From contig JBMHCG010000032.1 of NCBI GenBank assembly GCA_049890035.1, positions 62,001 through 126,000 of the forward strand: a DNA stretch of 64,000 nt, read 5' to 3'. The translations under genes were made by a program, and so were the position numbers. This document shows, piece by piece, positions 1-8,671 of the stretch. The notes beneath the pieces were generated by a model. The model was not told the DNA's origin. It made no database searches and worked only from the letters and a program-made list of their open reading frames with translations. Numbering within the stretch: the first letter of the stretch is position 1; every line of letters starts with the position of its first letter. Source of the stretch: UBA11891 sp049890035 (GTDB lineage Bacteria; Bacteroidota; Bacteroidia; Flavobacteriales; Flavobacteriaceae).

Positions 1-10
1 CTCGATTAAA

Positions 11-199
11 TTACTTATATCTTTTAAAACTTAGATTTTGAAACATTACCCCTTTGTCACTAGACTGCCAGTTTGCCGCATAACCATCCTCATCGCGGTC
101 ATAATAGTAATAATTACCTCTACAAGAACACTGGGCATATATTTGAGTTCCCAGACCCATACACAGCAATAAGCCCATCCAAAACAGCCGTAGGTTCAT
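11..199 (-). CDS. small secreted peptide with acidic DxDxDG-like motif
   Basis: A 62-residue reading frame with a hydrophobic signal peptide (about residues 1-22, ending ..IYAQ). The mature part is only about 40 residues. It contains a CSC pair, a run of four tyrosines and an acidic segment DRDEDGYA that resembles the calcium-binding or thrombospondin type 3 motifs common in exported Bacteroidota proteins. The start was placed at the ATG at 197-199, because the open frame upstream runs back to 328 without protein character. It could be a genuine small exported peptide or the surviving 5' end of a longer adhesin-like protein. I do not recognise a family. It lies downstream of the NRAMP terminator, so it probably has its own transcript. 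Confidence 0.45.
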   Translation of the reverse strand: MNLRLFWMGLLLCMGLGTQIYAQCSCRGNYYYYDRDEDGYAANWQSSDKGVMFQNLSFKRYK

Positions 200-346
200 T
201 TTGATTGTAGATTTTTGGCACCTACTAGGTAAGCTTCTTTGGGGGAAAAGACAAGTAAATGAGTAACAATTGGGGTGGCAAAAGCTACAATACGGGTAAA
301 AAACCCCTAAAAAGTAGGAAAAATACATACTATATTAATTTTTGAG

Positions 347-376
347 AAAAAAGGATGCTGACTGCTTGACAGCAGC
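347..376 (-). terminator. Rho-independent terminator after the NRAMP gene
   Basis: On the minus strand, just after the stop at 384-386, GCTGCTG pairs with CAGTCAGC (one bulged T) around the loop TCAAG. ATCC and a run of six T follow. Position and shape fit the end of the comM-NRAMP transcript. Confidence 0.6.
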
Positions 377-383
377 CGTCAAT

Positions 384-1586
384 TCAGCCTGTAAGCAGCG
401 ATCCCTTCACGATCAGCCCCCAAAGCGTTTTTGCGCTCAAAGCCACAAACACAACAAAAATCACTGCCAGGCCCAATTGAATGGAAAAACGTGCCTGGAT
501 TTTTCGAACCAAATAGGCAAGAAACAAGACCATAAAGGGGAGCAAGAGGGCATTGGCCACTTGTGCAAATTGAATCAAACCCGTGGGTGTCGCATCCCAT
601 CCCAGGGCGGCTAGCCCAAATCCCAACACACTTAAAGCCACAGCTTTTGACTTTTGGGACTGCTGGGGCCACCCCATGCTTTCTTGAATGACAAATGCCG
701 CAGCCAAAGGAGCCGTCAAAGCCGAGCTTAAGCCCGCTGCAAACAATCCCAAGCCCACCAAATACTGGGCTCCCTGTCCATACAAAGGCACCAACGCTTC
801 GGCCAAGTCAACGGCCGAACGGAGCTGTTGGGTTCCCGCTGCTGCCGACGCAATGACAATGCAAATCGAAATGAGTCCACCCAGGCCAATGGCAAGCAGG
901 CTGTCGTTTCGCAAATCCGAAACACTCGCATACTGTTGCCGGTTTTTGGACAGGGCTGCGTGTAAAAATAAATTGTAGGGGACAATGGTGGTACCGATCA
1001 ATGCCATGACGGTAAGCAGTGATGCCCGTGGTAACGAGGGTACAAAAAGCCCCTGCAACAGCTCCTTCCCAGCGGGCCCTACCCAAAAAGCGGTTACCAA
1101 AAAAGAAACACTCATCAGCAGCACCCCACCCATCAATAGGTTTTTGATCCAACGGGGATTGCCTTGCCATAGGAAGAAGGCCGATACCGCTCCGATAGCC
1201 ACCAAAACCAGGGGAGCATAATAGCTTGCTGTTGTCAACGACCGGGGTAGTAAAACATCGATCCCCAACAATGCACCTGTCAGATTCCCGGCCTCATAGG
1301 CAGCATTGCCCACAAAAATAGCCAGTGAAATGGCTCCCAGTAGGAGGGGTTGTATCCAGCGGCCCTGACTCTGTTCCCGGACCATTTCAACCAAACCCTG
1401 GCCCGATTCCCAACTCAGACGGGCAACCAGGATTTGTAAAAAAGCAGTGAGCAATACCGACAAGAGAAGCGCCCACAGCAATTGAAGGTCAAAACGGGCA
1501 CCGGCCATACTACAGACCGTCAAGGTCCCAGGACCAATGAATGCTGCTGTAACAAGGATGCCCGGGCCAATTCGAAAACGTGTCAT
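384..1586 (-). CDS. NRAMP-related divalent metal transporter (divergent metal-site motifs)
   Basis: A 400-residue polytopic inner-membrane protein of the NRAMP/SLC11 fold with about 11 hydrophobic segments. NRAMP carriers import Mn2+ or Fe2+ with protons. Helix 1 normally carries DPGN and helix 6 carries MPHN as metal ligands. Here the helix-1 motif reads GPGT (residues 18-21) and the helix-6 motif VPYN (202-205, in VPYNLFLHA), so the aspartate, asparagine and methionine ligands are lost. Related substitutions occur in the NRAMP-related clade that includes Mg2+ transporters, so substrate cannot be assumed to be Mn or Fe. The gene starts 29 bases after comM on the same strand, but a perfect -7 box four bases before its ATG suggests its own promoter. 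The family call is firm; the substrate is unknown. Confidence 0.85.
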   Translation of the reverse strand: MTRFRIGPGILVTAAFIGPGTLTVCSMAGARFDLQLLWALLLSVLLTAFLQILVARLSWESGQGLVEMVREQSQGRWIQPLLLGAISLAIFVGNAAYEAGNLTGALLGIDVLLPRSLTTASYYAPLVLVAIGAVSAFFLWQGNPRWIKNLLMGGVLLMSVSFLVTAFWVGPAGKELLQGLFVPSLPRASLLTVMALIGTTIVPYNLFLHAALSKNRQQYASVSDLRNDSLLAIGLGGLISICIVIASAAAGTQQLRSAVDLAEALVPLYGQGAQYLVGLGLFAAGLSSALTAPLAAAFVIQESMGWPQQSQKSKAVALSVLGFGLAALGWDATPTGLIQFAQVANALLLPFMVLFLAYLVRKIQARFSIQLGLAVIFVVFVALSAKTLWGLIVKGSLLTG

Positions 1587-1590
1587 GTGT

Positions 1591-1619
1591 CAAAGATACT
1601 GGAATCGCTAACAAATCAA
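1591..1619 (-). promoter_or_regulatory. promoter of the NRAMP-related gene
   Basis: Minus strand TTG (1617-1619), an 18-base spacer and TATCTTTG (1591-1598) match the Bacteroidota pattern TTG-N17-23-TAnnTTTG. Four bases separate the box from the ATG, so transcription is predicted to start at or next to the start codon. The -33 part overlaps the comM stop codon. Confidence 0.6.
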
Positions 1620-3145
1620 CCCAACCACCCTTCCCGATCCAAACTGCGGTATTGGATGGCCTCGGCGATGTGCGCTGCGGTGATGGCAGGCTGGCCTGCC
1701 AAATCGGCAAGGGTACGGGCTACTTTTAGGATGCGGTCATAAGCGCGCGCAGACAAACCCAAACGCTCCATGGCTGTTTTAATCAATTGCTGGGAAGCCT
1801 GATCCAATACGCAATGCGTTCGGATTTGGCGGGAACATATCTGTGCATTGTAGTGCAGGCTGGCAAAATCACGAAAGCGTTCGGTTTGGAGCTGTCGTGC
1901 GGCATCAACGCGTTGGCGGATGGCTGCCGAACTTTCCCCTTTTTTGGCATCGGCTAATTTTTCGAAAGGTACCGGTTCCACTTCAATATGCAGATCGATC
2001 CGATCCAATAAGGGCCCCGATATCTTTCCCAAATAGCGTTGCATCTCTTGGGGGCTGCTGCCCCCTTTCTCCGTGCTGAAATACCCGGATGGACTCGGGT
2101 TCATGCTGGCCACCAGCATAAATGAACTGGGATAGGTAACCGTAAACTTTGCTCGGGAAAGGGTCACTTCGCGGTCTTCAAGCGGTTGGCGCATGACCTC
2201 CAATACCGAGCGCTTGAATTCAGGCAACTCATCGAGAAACAAAACCCCGTTGTACGCTAGAGAAATTTCCCCCGGTTGGGGGTATTGCCCCCCGCCAACC
2301 AAAGCAACATCCGAAATGGTGTGATGGGGCGAACGAAACGGACGTTGGGATAGCAATCCGTGAGCATTGTTTCGACCCACTACCGAATGGATTTTGGTGG
2401 TTTCCAGAGCCTCCCGCAAAGTCATGGGGGGTAAGATGGAAGGCAGCCTTTTGGCTAGCATGGTTTTTCCGGATCCCGGAGGCCCTATCAGTATAAGATT
2501 GTGCCCCCCTGCGGCGGCAATTTCCATGCAACGCTTGACACTCTCCTGCCTGCGGACATCCGAAAAATCGTGCTCCGGATATTTCAATTGGGCCGCAAAG
2601 GCTTTGCGCGTATCGATGTGCAAGGGTGCCAGGGGTGTTGTTTTCTTAAATAAACCAACGACCTCTGTTAAATGGGAAACGGGATATACCTTGATGTTAT
2701 TGACAATCGCAGCTTCAGCAGCGTTTTCTTTGGGTACCAAAAATCCCTTAAAGCCAGCTTGTTGCGCATATATAGCCATGGGCAGTGCGCCTTTGATGGG
2801 GCGAATGCTACCGTCCAAAGCCAGTTCGCCCATCAGGACATAATCCCCCAATTCCGCTGCGGGTAGCTGACCCGAAGCAGCCAGGATACCCATTGCCAAT
2901 GTCAGATCATAGGCAGAGCCTTCCTTGCGCTGGTCGGCCGGTGCCATGTTGATAGTAATCTTTTTTCCGGGAAACTTGAAGCCATTGTTTTGAAAAGCTG
3001 CAGCAATGCGGTAGTTGCTTTCCCGAACGGCATTGTCCGGCAAGCCCACCAGGTGGTATCCTACTCCCTGACTGCAATTGACTTCGATGGTGATGGGCTG
3101 GGCTTCAACGCCCATAACGGCACTGCCGTGAAGTTGAACAAGCAT
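1616..3145 (-). CDS. comM: YifB/ComM-family Mg chelatase-like AAA+ ATPase
   Basis: The 509-residue protein has the three-part ComM layout. An N-terminal Lon-protease-like domain begins MLVQLHGSAVMGVEAQ. The central AAA+ Mg-chelatase domain has Walker A GPPGSGKT (about residues 221-228) and a Walker B region LFLDELPEF. The C-terminal Mg_chelatase_C domain ends with the arginine-rich helix SLDREGWLG. ComM is a hexameric helicase that promotes branch migration during natural transformation. Whether this organism is competent is not shown here. The ATG at 3143-3145 was chosen because family proteins start with this sequence; a longer frame to 3232 adds unlike residues. It is divergent from the SLBB gene and probably co-transcribed with the NRAMP-related gene. 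Confidence 0.93.
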   Translation of the reverse strand: MLVQLHGSAVMGVEAQPITIEVNCSQGVGYHLVGLPDNAVRESNYRIAAAFQNNGFKFPGKKITINMAPADQRKEGSAYDLTLAMGILAASGQLPAAELGDYVLMGELALDGSIRPIKGALPMAIYAQQAGFKGFLVPKENAAEAAIVNNIKVYPVSHLTEVVGLFKKTTPLAPLHIDTRKAFAAQLKYPEHDFSDVRRQESVKRCMEIAAAGGHNLILIGPPGSGKTMLAKRLPSILPPMTLREALETTKIHSVVGRNNAHGLLSQRPFRSPHHTISDVALVGGGQYPQPGEISLAYNGVLFLDELPEFKRSVLEVMRQPLEDREVTLSRAKFTVTYPSSFMLVASMNPSPSGYFSTEKGGSSPQEMQRYLGKISGPLLDRIDLHIEVEPVPFEKLADAKKGESSAAIRQRVDAARQLQTERFRDFASLHYNAQICSRQIRTHCVLDQASQQLIKTAMERLGLSARAYDRILKVARTLADLAGQPAITAAHIAEAIQYRSLDREGWLG

Positions 3146-3329
3146 CGCTTCGTTTTGATTTGGGTACGCATAAACGTAAGGAGTTTCTCGACAACAGCCT
3201 ACCGCTAGAAAAACACAACCTGCCTTGAACAACTAGCTGCTCACTGCCGATACAGCCGATTTCAAAAAAATAGTATCTTGTGAAACACAACAAAGCCAAA
3301 TCTGTTGTTTGCCCATAAAAACTTAGCCT

Positions 3330-5840
3330 ATGAATCTCCTTTGGTTCTGCATCCCCTGCGTTCTGACGCAAGCACCGATAGCTTGGCTCCCAGCCCTCCC
3401 TTTTGGAAAGAAGGGTTCGGGGCCTTCTGATAGCCATCAAACTCCCAAAACTTCCTCAAAATTCCCACCTTGGTTACGCACCCGCACGCTCCTCTTTTGG
3501 CAGCTCTTTTTTTGGCTGTTCCAACCGCTGGGTGCACCTGGGCTTCAGGCCCAAACGCTTTCTTTTGAAGCCGTGTCAAGTTTTAGTGACGCAGCGTTAA
3601 TCGATTATTGGAAACAAGCACAAACACAGGGATACGACTGGAACGACCTGGTTGCACAGGCACTTTCCAATGGTGTTTCACAGGAGCAAATCAACCAACT
3701 ACGCGAACGTATTTTCTCATCGCAAATAAGTCCCCCAAACGCAGTAAACACTGCCGCACAAACTCTTGCGATGCCCAACCACTTTGGGAGAACGCAAACG
3801 GCAAGTCCAACGCAACGATCACCCATTTTTGGTGCTGATTTTTTTACCAACCCCCACATTGAATGGGCACCCGCTTTGAACATGGCTACCCCCTCCAACT
3901 ACCAGTTGGGCCCTGGAGACATTCTATTGTTAGAAATATGGGGGGCAGCTGCGCAAACCTACCAGCTGGAAGTCAACCGCGATGGACGGGTTTTTATCCC
4001 TGACGTTGGGCCTACCTACCTCAGCGGCTTGACCGTTGCCCAGGCACGACGAAAACTTAAAAACAATCTGATCCAAATCTATGCCGGTATCCAGAATACT
4101 CGTGCAAGCGAACGCGTATTCTTTGATCTGAGCTTGTCACAAGCACGATCCATTATTGTCAATATCGTTGGTCAGGTCAATGTACCGGGCACATACACCC
4201 TAAATGGTTTTACAAGCCCATTAAATGCCCTCTACGCCTGTGGTGGCATCCACCCCTTGGGCAGCTTTCGAAAAATAGAAATCATTCGCAACGGCAAACG
4301 ATTCAAAACCATTGACCTGAACGACTACCTCATCAATGGGATTCCGCCACAAACCCTACTTCGCGATCAAGACATTCTACGGGTTCCCTTTTATACCAAT
4401 CATATTACTACCCAAGGGGCCTTTAAAGATCCCAAAGTGTTTGAATTGCTAGCGGATGAAACCGTAAGTGATCTCCTGACCTACAGCGGTGGGTTTACCG
4501 AACAAGCCCATACAGCGGCACTGACCCTGGAACGAATCCAGGAGGGAGGAAGACGGATATGGAACATCCCCCAGGAAGCCTATGCCCATTGGACGTTCCA
4601 AAACGGAGACCGCCTGGTCGCCAAAACCGTTGGGGAGGACTACCTGAACAGAGTGCTGCTTGAAGGGGCTGTCAACCGAGAAGGAACCTATGCGTTGGCA
4701 GATGTTCCTACCGTAAAATCCTTGCTGGCCAAAGCGGGTGGCTCGTCCCAAAGGGCTTTTACCCAGGCGGCTTTGCTGTACCGCAGCCAACACGGAGTGG
4801 AAACCGAAATCCGCACCCTCAATTTGAAGGCCCTCTATTCTGAGGCGCAGGACGTCCCTCTCAGACCCAACGACCGCATGCTGGTACTCGAGAAAAACAC
4901 ACTCAGCGATAGGGAAGCAATTACCGTTCAAGGGGAGGTGCAACAACCCGGTTCGTTTCCTTTTTACGAGGGAATGACCTTACGGGATGCGCTCCTCCTT
5001 GCGGGCGGGCTACAAAGCCAAGCCGCACAAAACACATCCCTTTTCACACTTCAAAAAAATAAAAAAGGGGAATGGGACTACGGACTCCAAAAAACAATAC
5101 CCATCGATCCTGAATTGCAACTCAGCGAAGCACAAAATCCTGTCTTGCCCCCGCGAGCAGTGGTATTGGTCAATCGGGATCCAGCCCATAAAAGCATCCT
5201 GTTTGCTCAGGTTCAAGGTGCCGTTCACAAGCCCGAAAAATACCTTATCAAAGATCCTGACTATTCCGTTTCAGACTTGCTCAGAGATGCCGGCGGCCTG
5301 ACATCCAAAGCCACCTTGGGTGGGATCTATCTGTTGCGGGATACGGCTCCCTTTAAGCAAAAAATTAAAGTTGATTCCATGAAACTTGTCAACCCTACAG
5401 AAAATGACCCTGTTCGAATCCCGATCGAATTTGATAAAAAGCCTTCGATTGCCATCAAAAAAAACTTTGATTTCCCATTGAAAGAAAACGACCAATTGGT
5501 GGTGGAAACATATTTCAACACGGTTCTGATCAAAGGGGAAGTCTTACAAGAAACCGTTGTGGGGCACCAAAAGCACTTAAAACTAAAGCATTATATCCAA
5601 GCGGCAGGTGGGTATCAACAGCGAGCCAAAAAAAATAAGGTGTACGTCATCTCACAAAATGGTAAAGTGGCTGCTACCAAAAGCTTTCTCGGTTTTCTGA
5701 AGCACCCTTCAGTCGAAGCCGGAGCAGTGATCTTTGTACCTCAAAAAATGGAACGTGAAAAAAAGAGTACACAAGAAATATTAGGTATTACAACCGCTCT
5801 TTCAACTGTTGGTTTGTTGGTGCGCAATTTGGTAAACTAA
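3330..5840 (+). CDS. SLBB-repeat polysaccharide export protein (Wza-like)
   Basis: An 836-residue exported protein. After the signal region a Poly_export domain starts near residue 190 (YQLGPGDILLLEIWG). About six SLBB (soluble ligand-binding beta-grasp) repeats follow, each recognisable by a G-x-V-x-x-P-G-x-Y/F pattern ending in AGG or GG. A single hydrophobic segment closes the C-terminus (LGITTALSTVGLLVRNLV). Wza-type proteins form the outer-membrane channel for capsule or exopolysaccharide. The N-terminus is odd: a short hydrophobic stretch (residues 1-15), then a Pro/Lys-rich segment, then a second hydrophobic stretch near 55-73 ending GLQAQ that looks like the true signal peptide. No other in-frame ATG, GTG or TTG lies between them. 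No glycosyltransferase, Wzc or Wzx gene is nearby, so the polymer is unknown. Confidence 0.88.
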   Translation: MNLLWFCIPCVLTQAPIAWLPALPFGKKGSGPSDSHQTPKTSSKFPPWLRTRTLLFWQLFFWLFQPLGAPGLQAQTLSFEAVSSFSDAALIDYWKQAQTQGYDWNDLVAQALSNGVSQEQINQLRERIFSSQISPPNAVNTAAQTLAMPNHFGRTQTASPTQRSPIFGADFFTNPHIEWAPALNMATPSNYQLGPGDILLLEIWGAAAQTYQLEVNRDGRVFIPDVGPTYLSGLTVAQARRKLKNNLIQIYAGIQNTRASERVFFDLSLSQARSIIVNIVGQVNVPGTYTLNGFTSPLNALYACGGIHPLGSFRKIEIIRNGKRFKTIDLNDYLINGIPPQTLLRDQDILRVPFYTNHITTQGAFKDPKVFELLADETVSDLLTYSGGFTEQAHTAALTLERIQEGGRRIWNIPQEAYAHWTFQNGDRLVAKTVGEDYLNRVLLEGAVNREGTYALADVPTVKSLLAKAGGSSQRAFTQAALLYRSQHGVETEIRTLNLKALYSEAQDVPLRPNDRMLVLEKNTLSDREAITVQGEVQQPGSFPFYEGMTLRDALLLAGGLQSQAAQNTSLFTLQKNKKGEWDYGLQKTIPIDPELQLSEAQNPVLPPRAVVLVNRDPAHKSILFAQVQGAVHKPEKYLIKDPDYSVSDLLRDAGGLTSKATLGGIYLLRDTAPFKQKIKVDSMKLVNPTENDPVRIPIEFDKKPSIAIKKNFDFPLKENDQLVVETYFNTVLIKGEVLQETVVGHQKHLKLKHYIQAAGGYQQRAKKNKVYVISQNGKVAATKSFLGFLKHPSVEAGAVIFVPQKMEREKKSTQEILGITTALSTVGLLVRNLVN

Positions 5841-5860
5841 CATCTGATACAAACGCATTG

Positions 5861-6451
5861 TCATCGCAATCGGTAGATCAACAGCAACCCGCCGCGATAG
5901 GGTACCCATTCCGAACTTTTATTGAACTGGCGGGTGGTGTCGTCCCAGCGAGACCAATCACTTTTTCGATAGTTACGATATACCGCATGGGATTTGCCTC
6001 CACCCAAAAAAACCTCGAGTGCCCATTGACTTGACAGGTGTTTTTTATACCCCAAACTGACACCTGTAAAAGTCATTCGGCCGGATTGATAAAAACCCGG
6101 AGGATAGCCAGGGAACCAAGGAAGGCTGGGTTTGCGCATCGTAAACATACCAAATCCGATATGGACTCCTCCGAACCATCCCTTGCGTTCCGACTGACTG
6201 TAGAAACGGTATTCTGGGAAAATCTGATTCAAATGGAAAGCAGAACCGTCAATCGTATCCCAAAACGAGCCCAAAACATCCAATTGAGCACTGCTGCGAT
6301 CGCCTATGGGAATTTCTACTCCAAAATTGGGAATCAAGATCAGTGCCGTAGCAACATTAAATTTAAGTTCGGTTTGGGATCGCATAGGAAATGATGTAGC
6401 AAAAAAGAGCATCCAACAAATCAATCCACGAAAAGAACAATTGGATAACAT
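5861..6451 (-). CDS. DUF3575-type outer-membrane beta-barrel protein
   Basis: A 196-residue protein with a signal peptide ending near FPMRSQ. Alternating hydrophobic strands follow, including LKFNVATALILIPNFGVEIPIG, GGVHIGFGMF and TFTGVSLGYKKHLSSQWALEVFLGGG, and the C-terminus ends in an aromatic/hydrophobic strand GGLLLIYRLR. This matches DUF3575 outer-membrane proteins of Bacteroidota, whose role is undefined. It is convergent with the SLBB export gene (20-base gap), so the two are not co-transcribed. A TACCTTTA box at 6471-6478 (minus strand) is a possible -7 element. Family call likely, function unknown. Confidence 0.7.
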   Translation of the reverse strand: MLSNCSFRGLICWMLFFATSFPMRSQTELKFNVATALILIPNFGVEIPIGDRSSAQLDVLGSFWDTIDGSAFHLNQIFPEYRFYSQSERKGWFGGVHIGFGMFTMRKPSLPWFPGYPPGFYQSGRMTFTGVSLGYKKHLSSQWALEVFLGGGKSHAVYRNYRKSDWSRWDDTTRQFNKSSEWVPYRGGLLLIYRLR

Positions 6452-6631
6452 GATGATGGGGGCTTTTCCTAAAGGTACCGATTTTCATTCCATCCCTTTT
6501 CCCTTTCCCATACCACCCCTCAAATAGCCCAGCCCTTGATCCTGAGCAATGGCGATTGGATCGGTTCGATAGACACAACAAACTGGGCAGATCAGAACGT
6601 TACAGCGAAAATTTTCTCTGTCAGAAAAATC

Positions 6632-8671
6632 TTAAAGAGACCACCGAACGCCTCCGAAAAAAGAACGTGTTGGTGCTGGTTCAAAATAACGATTCCCAAA
6701 AGCATTTAACCGAATATTATCCGAATACTGGGCATTTGTCAGATTTTGAACGCCAAAAAATAATTGCCCCTGGGGTGCGAAAGGGAGTGGCCAAGCGGCA
6801 TCCCAATGCACCAGACCGACACTTTGTTCTTGTGTCTGGTTGGTATCATCAGCATAAAAGCGTCCGCGGTAATGAACAACCCAGCGAAAGCGAATCCCTG
6901 AAAGGGGTTGATAAAACACCTGGACGTTCCCTTGATGCCGTGGCAATCCAGGCAATTGGTTTCCGGAAAAATCAGTCTCCGCCAAACGGTAGCGTAGGAA
7001 TGTAAAATCTGAAAAACTATACTGGGCACGGGCTTTCCAAAAACGCCCCATTCGCCGTTGGTAACTTGCTTCCCATCCGCTGCGCACTGTCTGCCCAGCA
7101 TTACGATAAAACGTACGACCGGGAAATGCCGCGAGCTCGTAGGGAAGTATTTCATTGCTGCTATGGACCCAAAAAAAAGTGAATTGCAATGCGTGACGGG
7201 GTCGCAACCAACGGTAACCGCTTTCAATCGTTTGTGCTTTTTGGGCTTGCAGCGCAGTATTGAATCCACCTGCCCCTGTGGGATTGGCAGACAGCTCACT
7301 CAAAACAGGCGTTTCGTAACTACTGCTGCCATTGACAAAAAGACCGTGTTGGCTGTTGAGTCGAAAATGGATTCCCACATTATAGTTCAATGCAGGCAAG
7401 GACAACTGACCCGAATCGTCTCCGTTAGACAGGAATTGATCCTCAACAGCCAAACGATTTCGATCATACCGCAGCCCTCCAAAAAGTGTCCACTGGCGCC
7501 ACTGAAAATCATCCAGCAGTGATAGGCCCCAGTTTGAAAACTGTTCGTTTTGATCCAAAGTAGCTGCCCCTTGAACACCTTGGGCATTGACAAACCGTCG
7601 ACGGTGGTCTTCTTGCCAGGCACTTTCCACACCCAAACGCAATTCATTGCGGTAGTTATTACGCTGAATGGTGTGTTGTACGCTTCCTCCCATTCCCCCA
7701 TAATTCCTCTTGAGGGCGATCCACCCCCCCCTTTCAAACGGAAGTCGCCCCTCAAAATCTCGATGGGTATAAAACGCATGGGCTTGATAAGTCCAGGCAG
7801 CCTGTTGCACCTGCCAGGCCATACCGGTCTTAAACTGACGGACCGTCTCTCCGGCGAGAAAATCAATATTACGTTGGCGTGCTTGTCGCCGATTCATCCC
7901 AACGGCTTCCGCAGTAATCCCACCCGGGTCTTGGGCTTCGGGACTGTGAGCATAATTCAGTAAAAAAGTCAATCGGTTGGCCAACCCCAATCGCTGTTTG
8001 ATTTTAAGATGCATCCCCAGGTTTTCAAAACGGCTGAAATCACGATACCCTTGCTGTTGGGTATGCCCCACATAGGTACTCACCAAGGTATTGGATTGTT
8101 GAAAAGAGGCGAGCCATTGCGCTTGTCGAAAACCAAACTGTCCCAGCCCTACTGAAGGTTTGAATATGTTGCCCGATAGACTGTCCAACGTATGCATGGC
8201 GATGACACCGCCCGATGCATTGCCATACAAACTGGCTGCCCCCCCTCGAATGAGCTCGATTCGGTCAAGGGCTCCTAAATTGAGGTTGTCAATTTGCCCC
8301 TGCCCATCGGGTGTTGTTTCTGGAATGCCATCAACCAATATTTTAATGCCTCGAATCCCAAAGGCTGACCGTGCTCCAAAACCCCGGATGGCAATGCGAA
8401 GATCTTGCGCATAGTTGTTGGCATTCAAAGCAAAAACACCCGGAAAATCAAGCAAATAATCAGCAAGTGTCAATTGTTGTCGCTGGTCTTGGGTGTCGGT
8501 ATACCGTACTTGTGAGACGGAAAAAGGCAAACGATCCGATCGCTTGGGTATCCGAAATGCTTCTACCGTAACACTGTCCAAGGCTACCGTTGTCACGCTG
8601 CTTTGTCCCACGAGCCAACTGCTGCTCAGTAGACCAAGCAAGCATCCGACTAATCGTTGAAGGCGTCCCAT
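6632..8671 (-). CDS. TonB-dependent outer-membrane receptor
   Basis: A 679-residue receptor: signal peptide (LVGCLLGLLSSSWLVGQ), a plug domain with DYLLDFPGV, IRGFGARSAFGIRG and RIELIRGGAASLYGNASGGVI, and a 22-strand barrel region with many aromatic strands ending in SFFGGVRWSL. Such receptors take up siderophores, cobalamin, metals or glycans using TonB energy. There is no SusD partner or carboxypeptidase-like N-terminal repeat, which argues for a siderophore or metal-type receptor rather than a glycan SusC. The ATG at 8669-8671 gives a clean signal peptide; an in-frame codon at 8684-8686 is an alternative. Its start lies inside the last 22 bases of dsbD, so translation is probably coupled. 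Substrate is unknown. Confidence 0.9.
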   Translation of the reverse strand: MGRLQRLVGCLLGLLSSSWLVGQSSVTTVALDSVTVEAFRIPKRSDRLPFSVSQVRYTDTQDQRQQLTLADYLLDFPGVFALNANNYAQDLRIAIRGFGARSAFGIRGIKILVDGIPETTPDGQGQIDNLNLGALDRIELIRGGAASLYGNASGGVIAMHTLDSLSGNIFKPSVGLGQFGFRQAQWLASFQQSNTLVSTYVGHTQQQGYRDFSRFENLGMHLKIKQRLGLANRLTFLLNYAHSPEAQDPGGITAEAVGMNRRQARQRNIDFLAGETVRQFKTGMAWQVQQAAWTYQAHAFYTHRDFEGRLPFERGGWIALKRNYGGMGGSVQHTIQRNNYRNELRLGVESAWQEDHRRRFVNAQGVQGAATLDQNEQFSNWGLSLLDDFQWRQWTLFGGLRYDRNRLAVEDQFLSNGDDSGQLSLPALNYNVGIHFRLNSQHGLFVNGSSSYETPVLSELSANPTGAGGFNTALQAQKAQTIESGYRWLRPRHALQFTFFWVHSSNEILPYELAAFPGRTFYRNAGQTVRSGWEASYQRRMGRFWKARAQYSFSDFTFLRYRLAETDFSGNQLPGLPRHQGNVQVFYQPLSGIRFRWVVHYRGRFYADDTNQTQEQSVGLVHWDAAWPLPFAPQGQLFFGVQNLTNAQYSDNIRLNAFGNRYFEPAPTRSFFGGVRWSL

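Noticed and set aside
3105..3440. Minus-strand frame spanning the comM/SLBB promoter region
   Set aside because: It overlaps both real genes and shows no protein family features; it is a shadow of GC-biased coding sequence.
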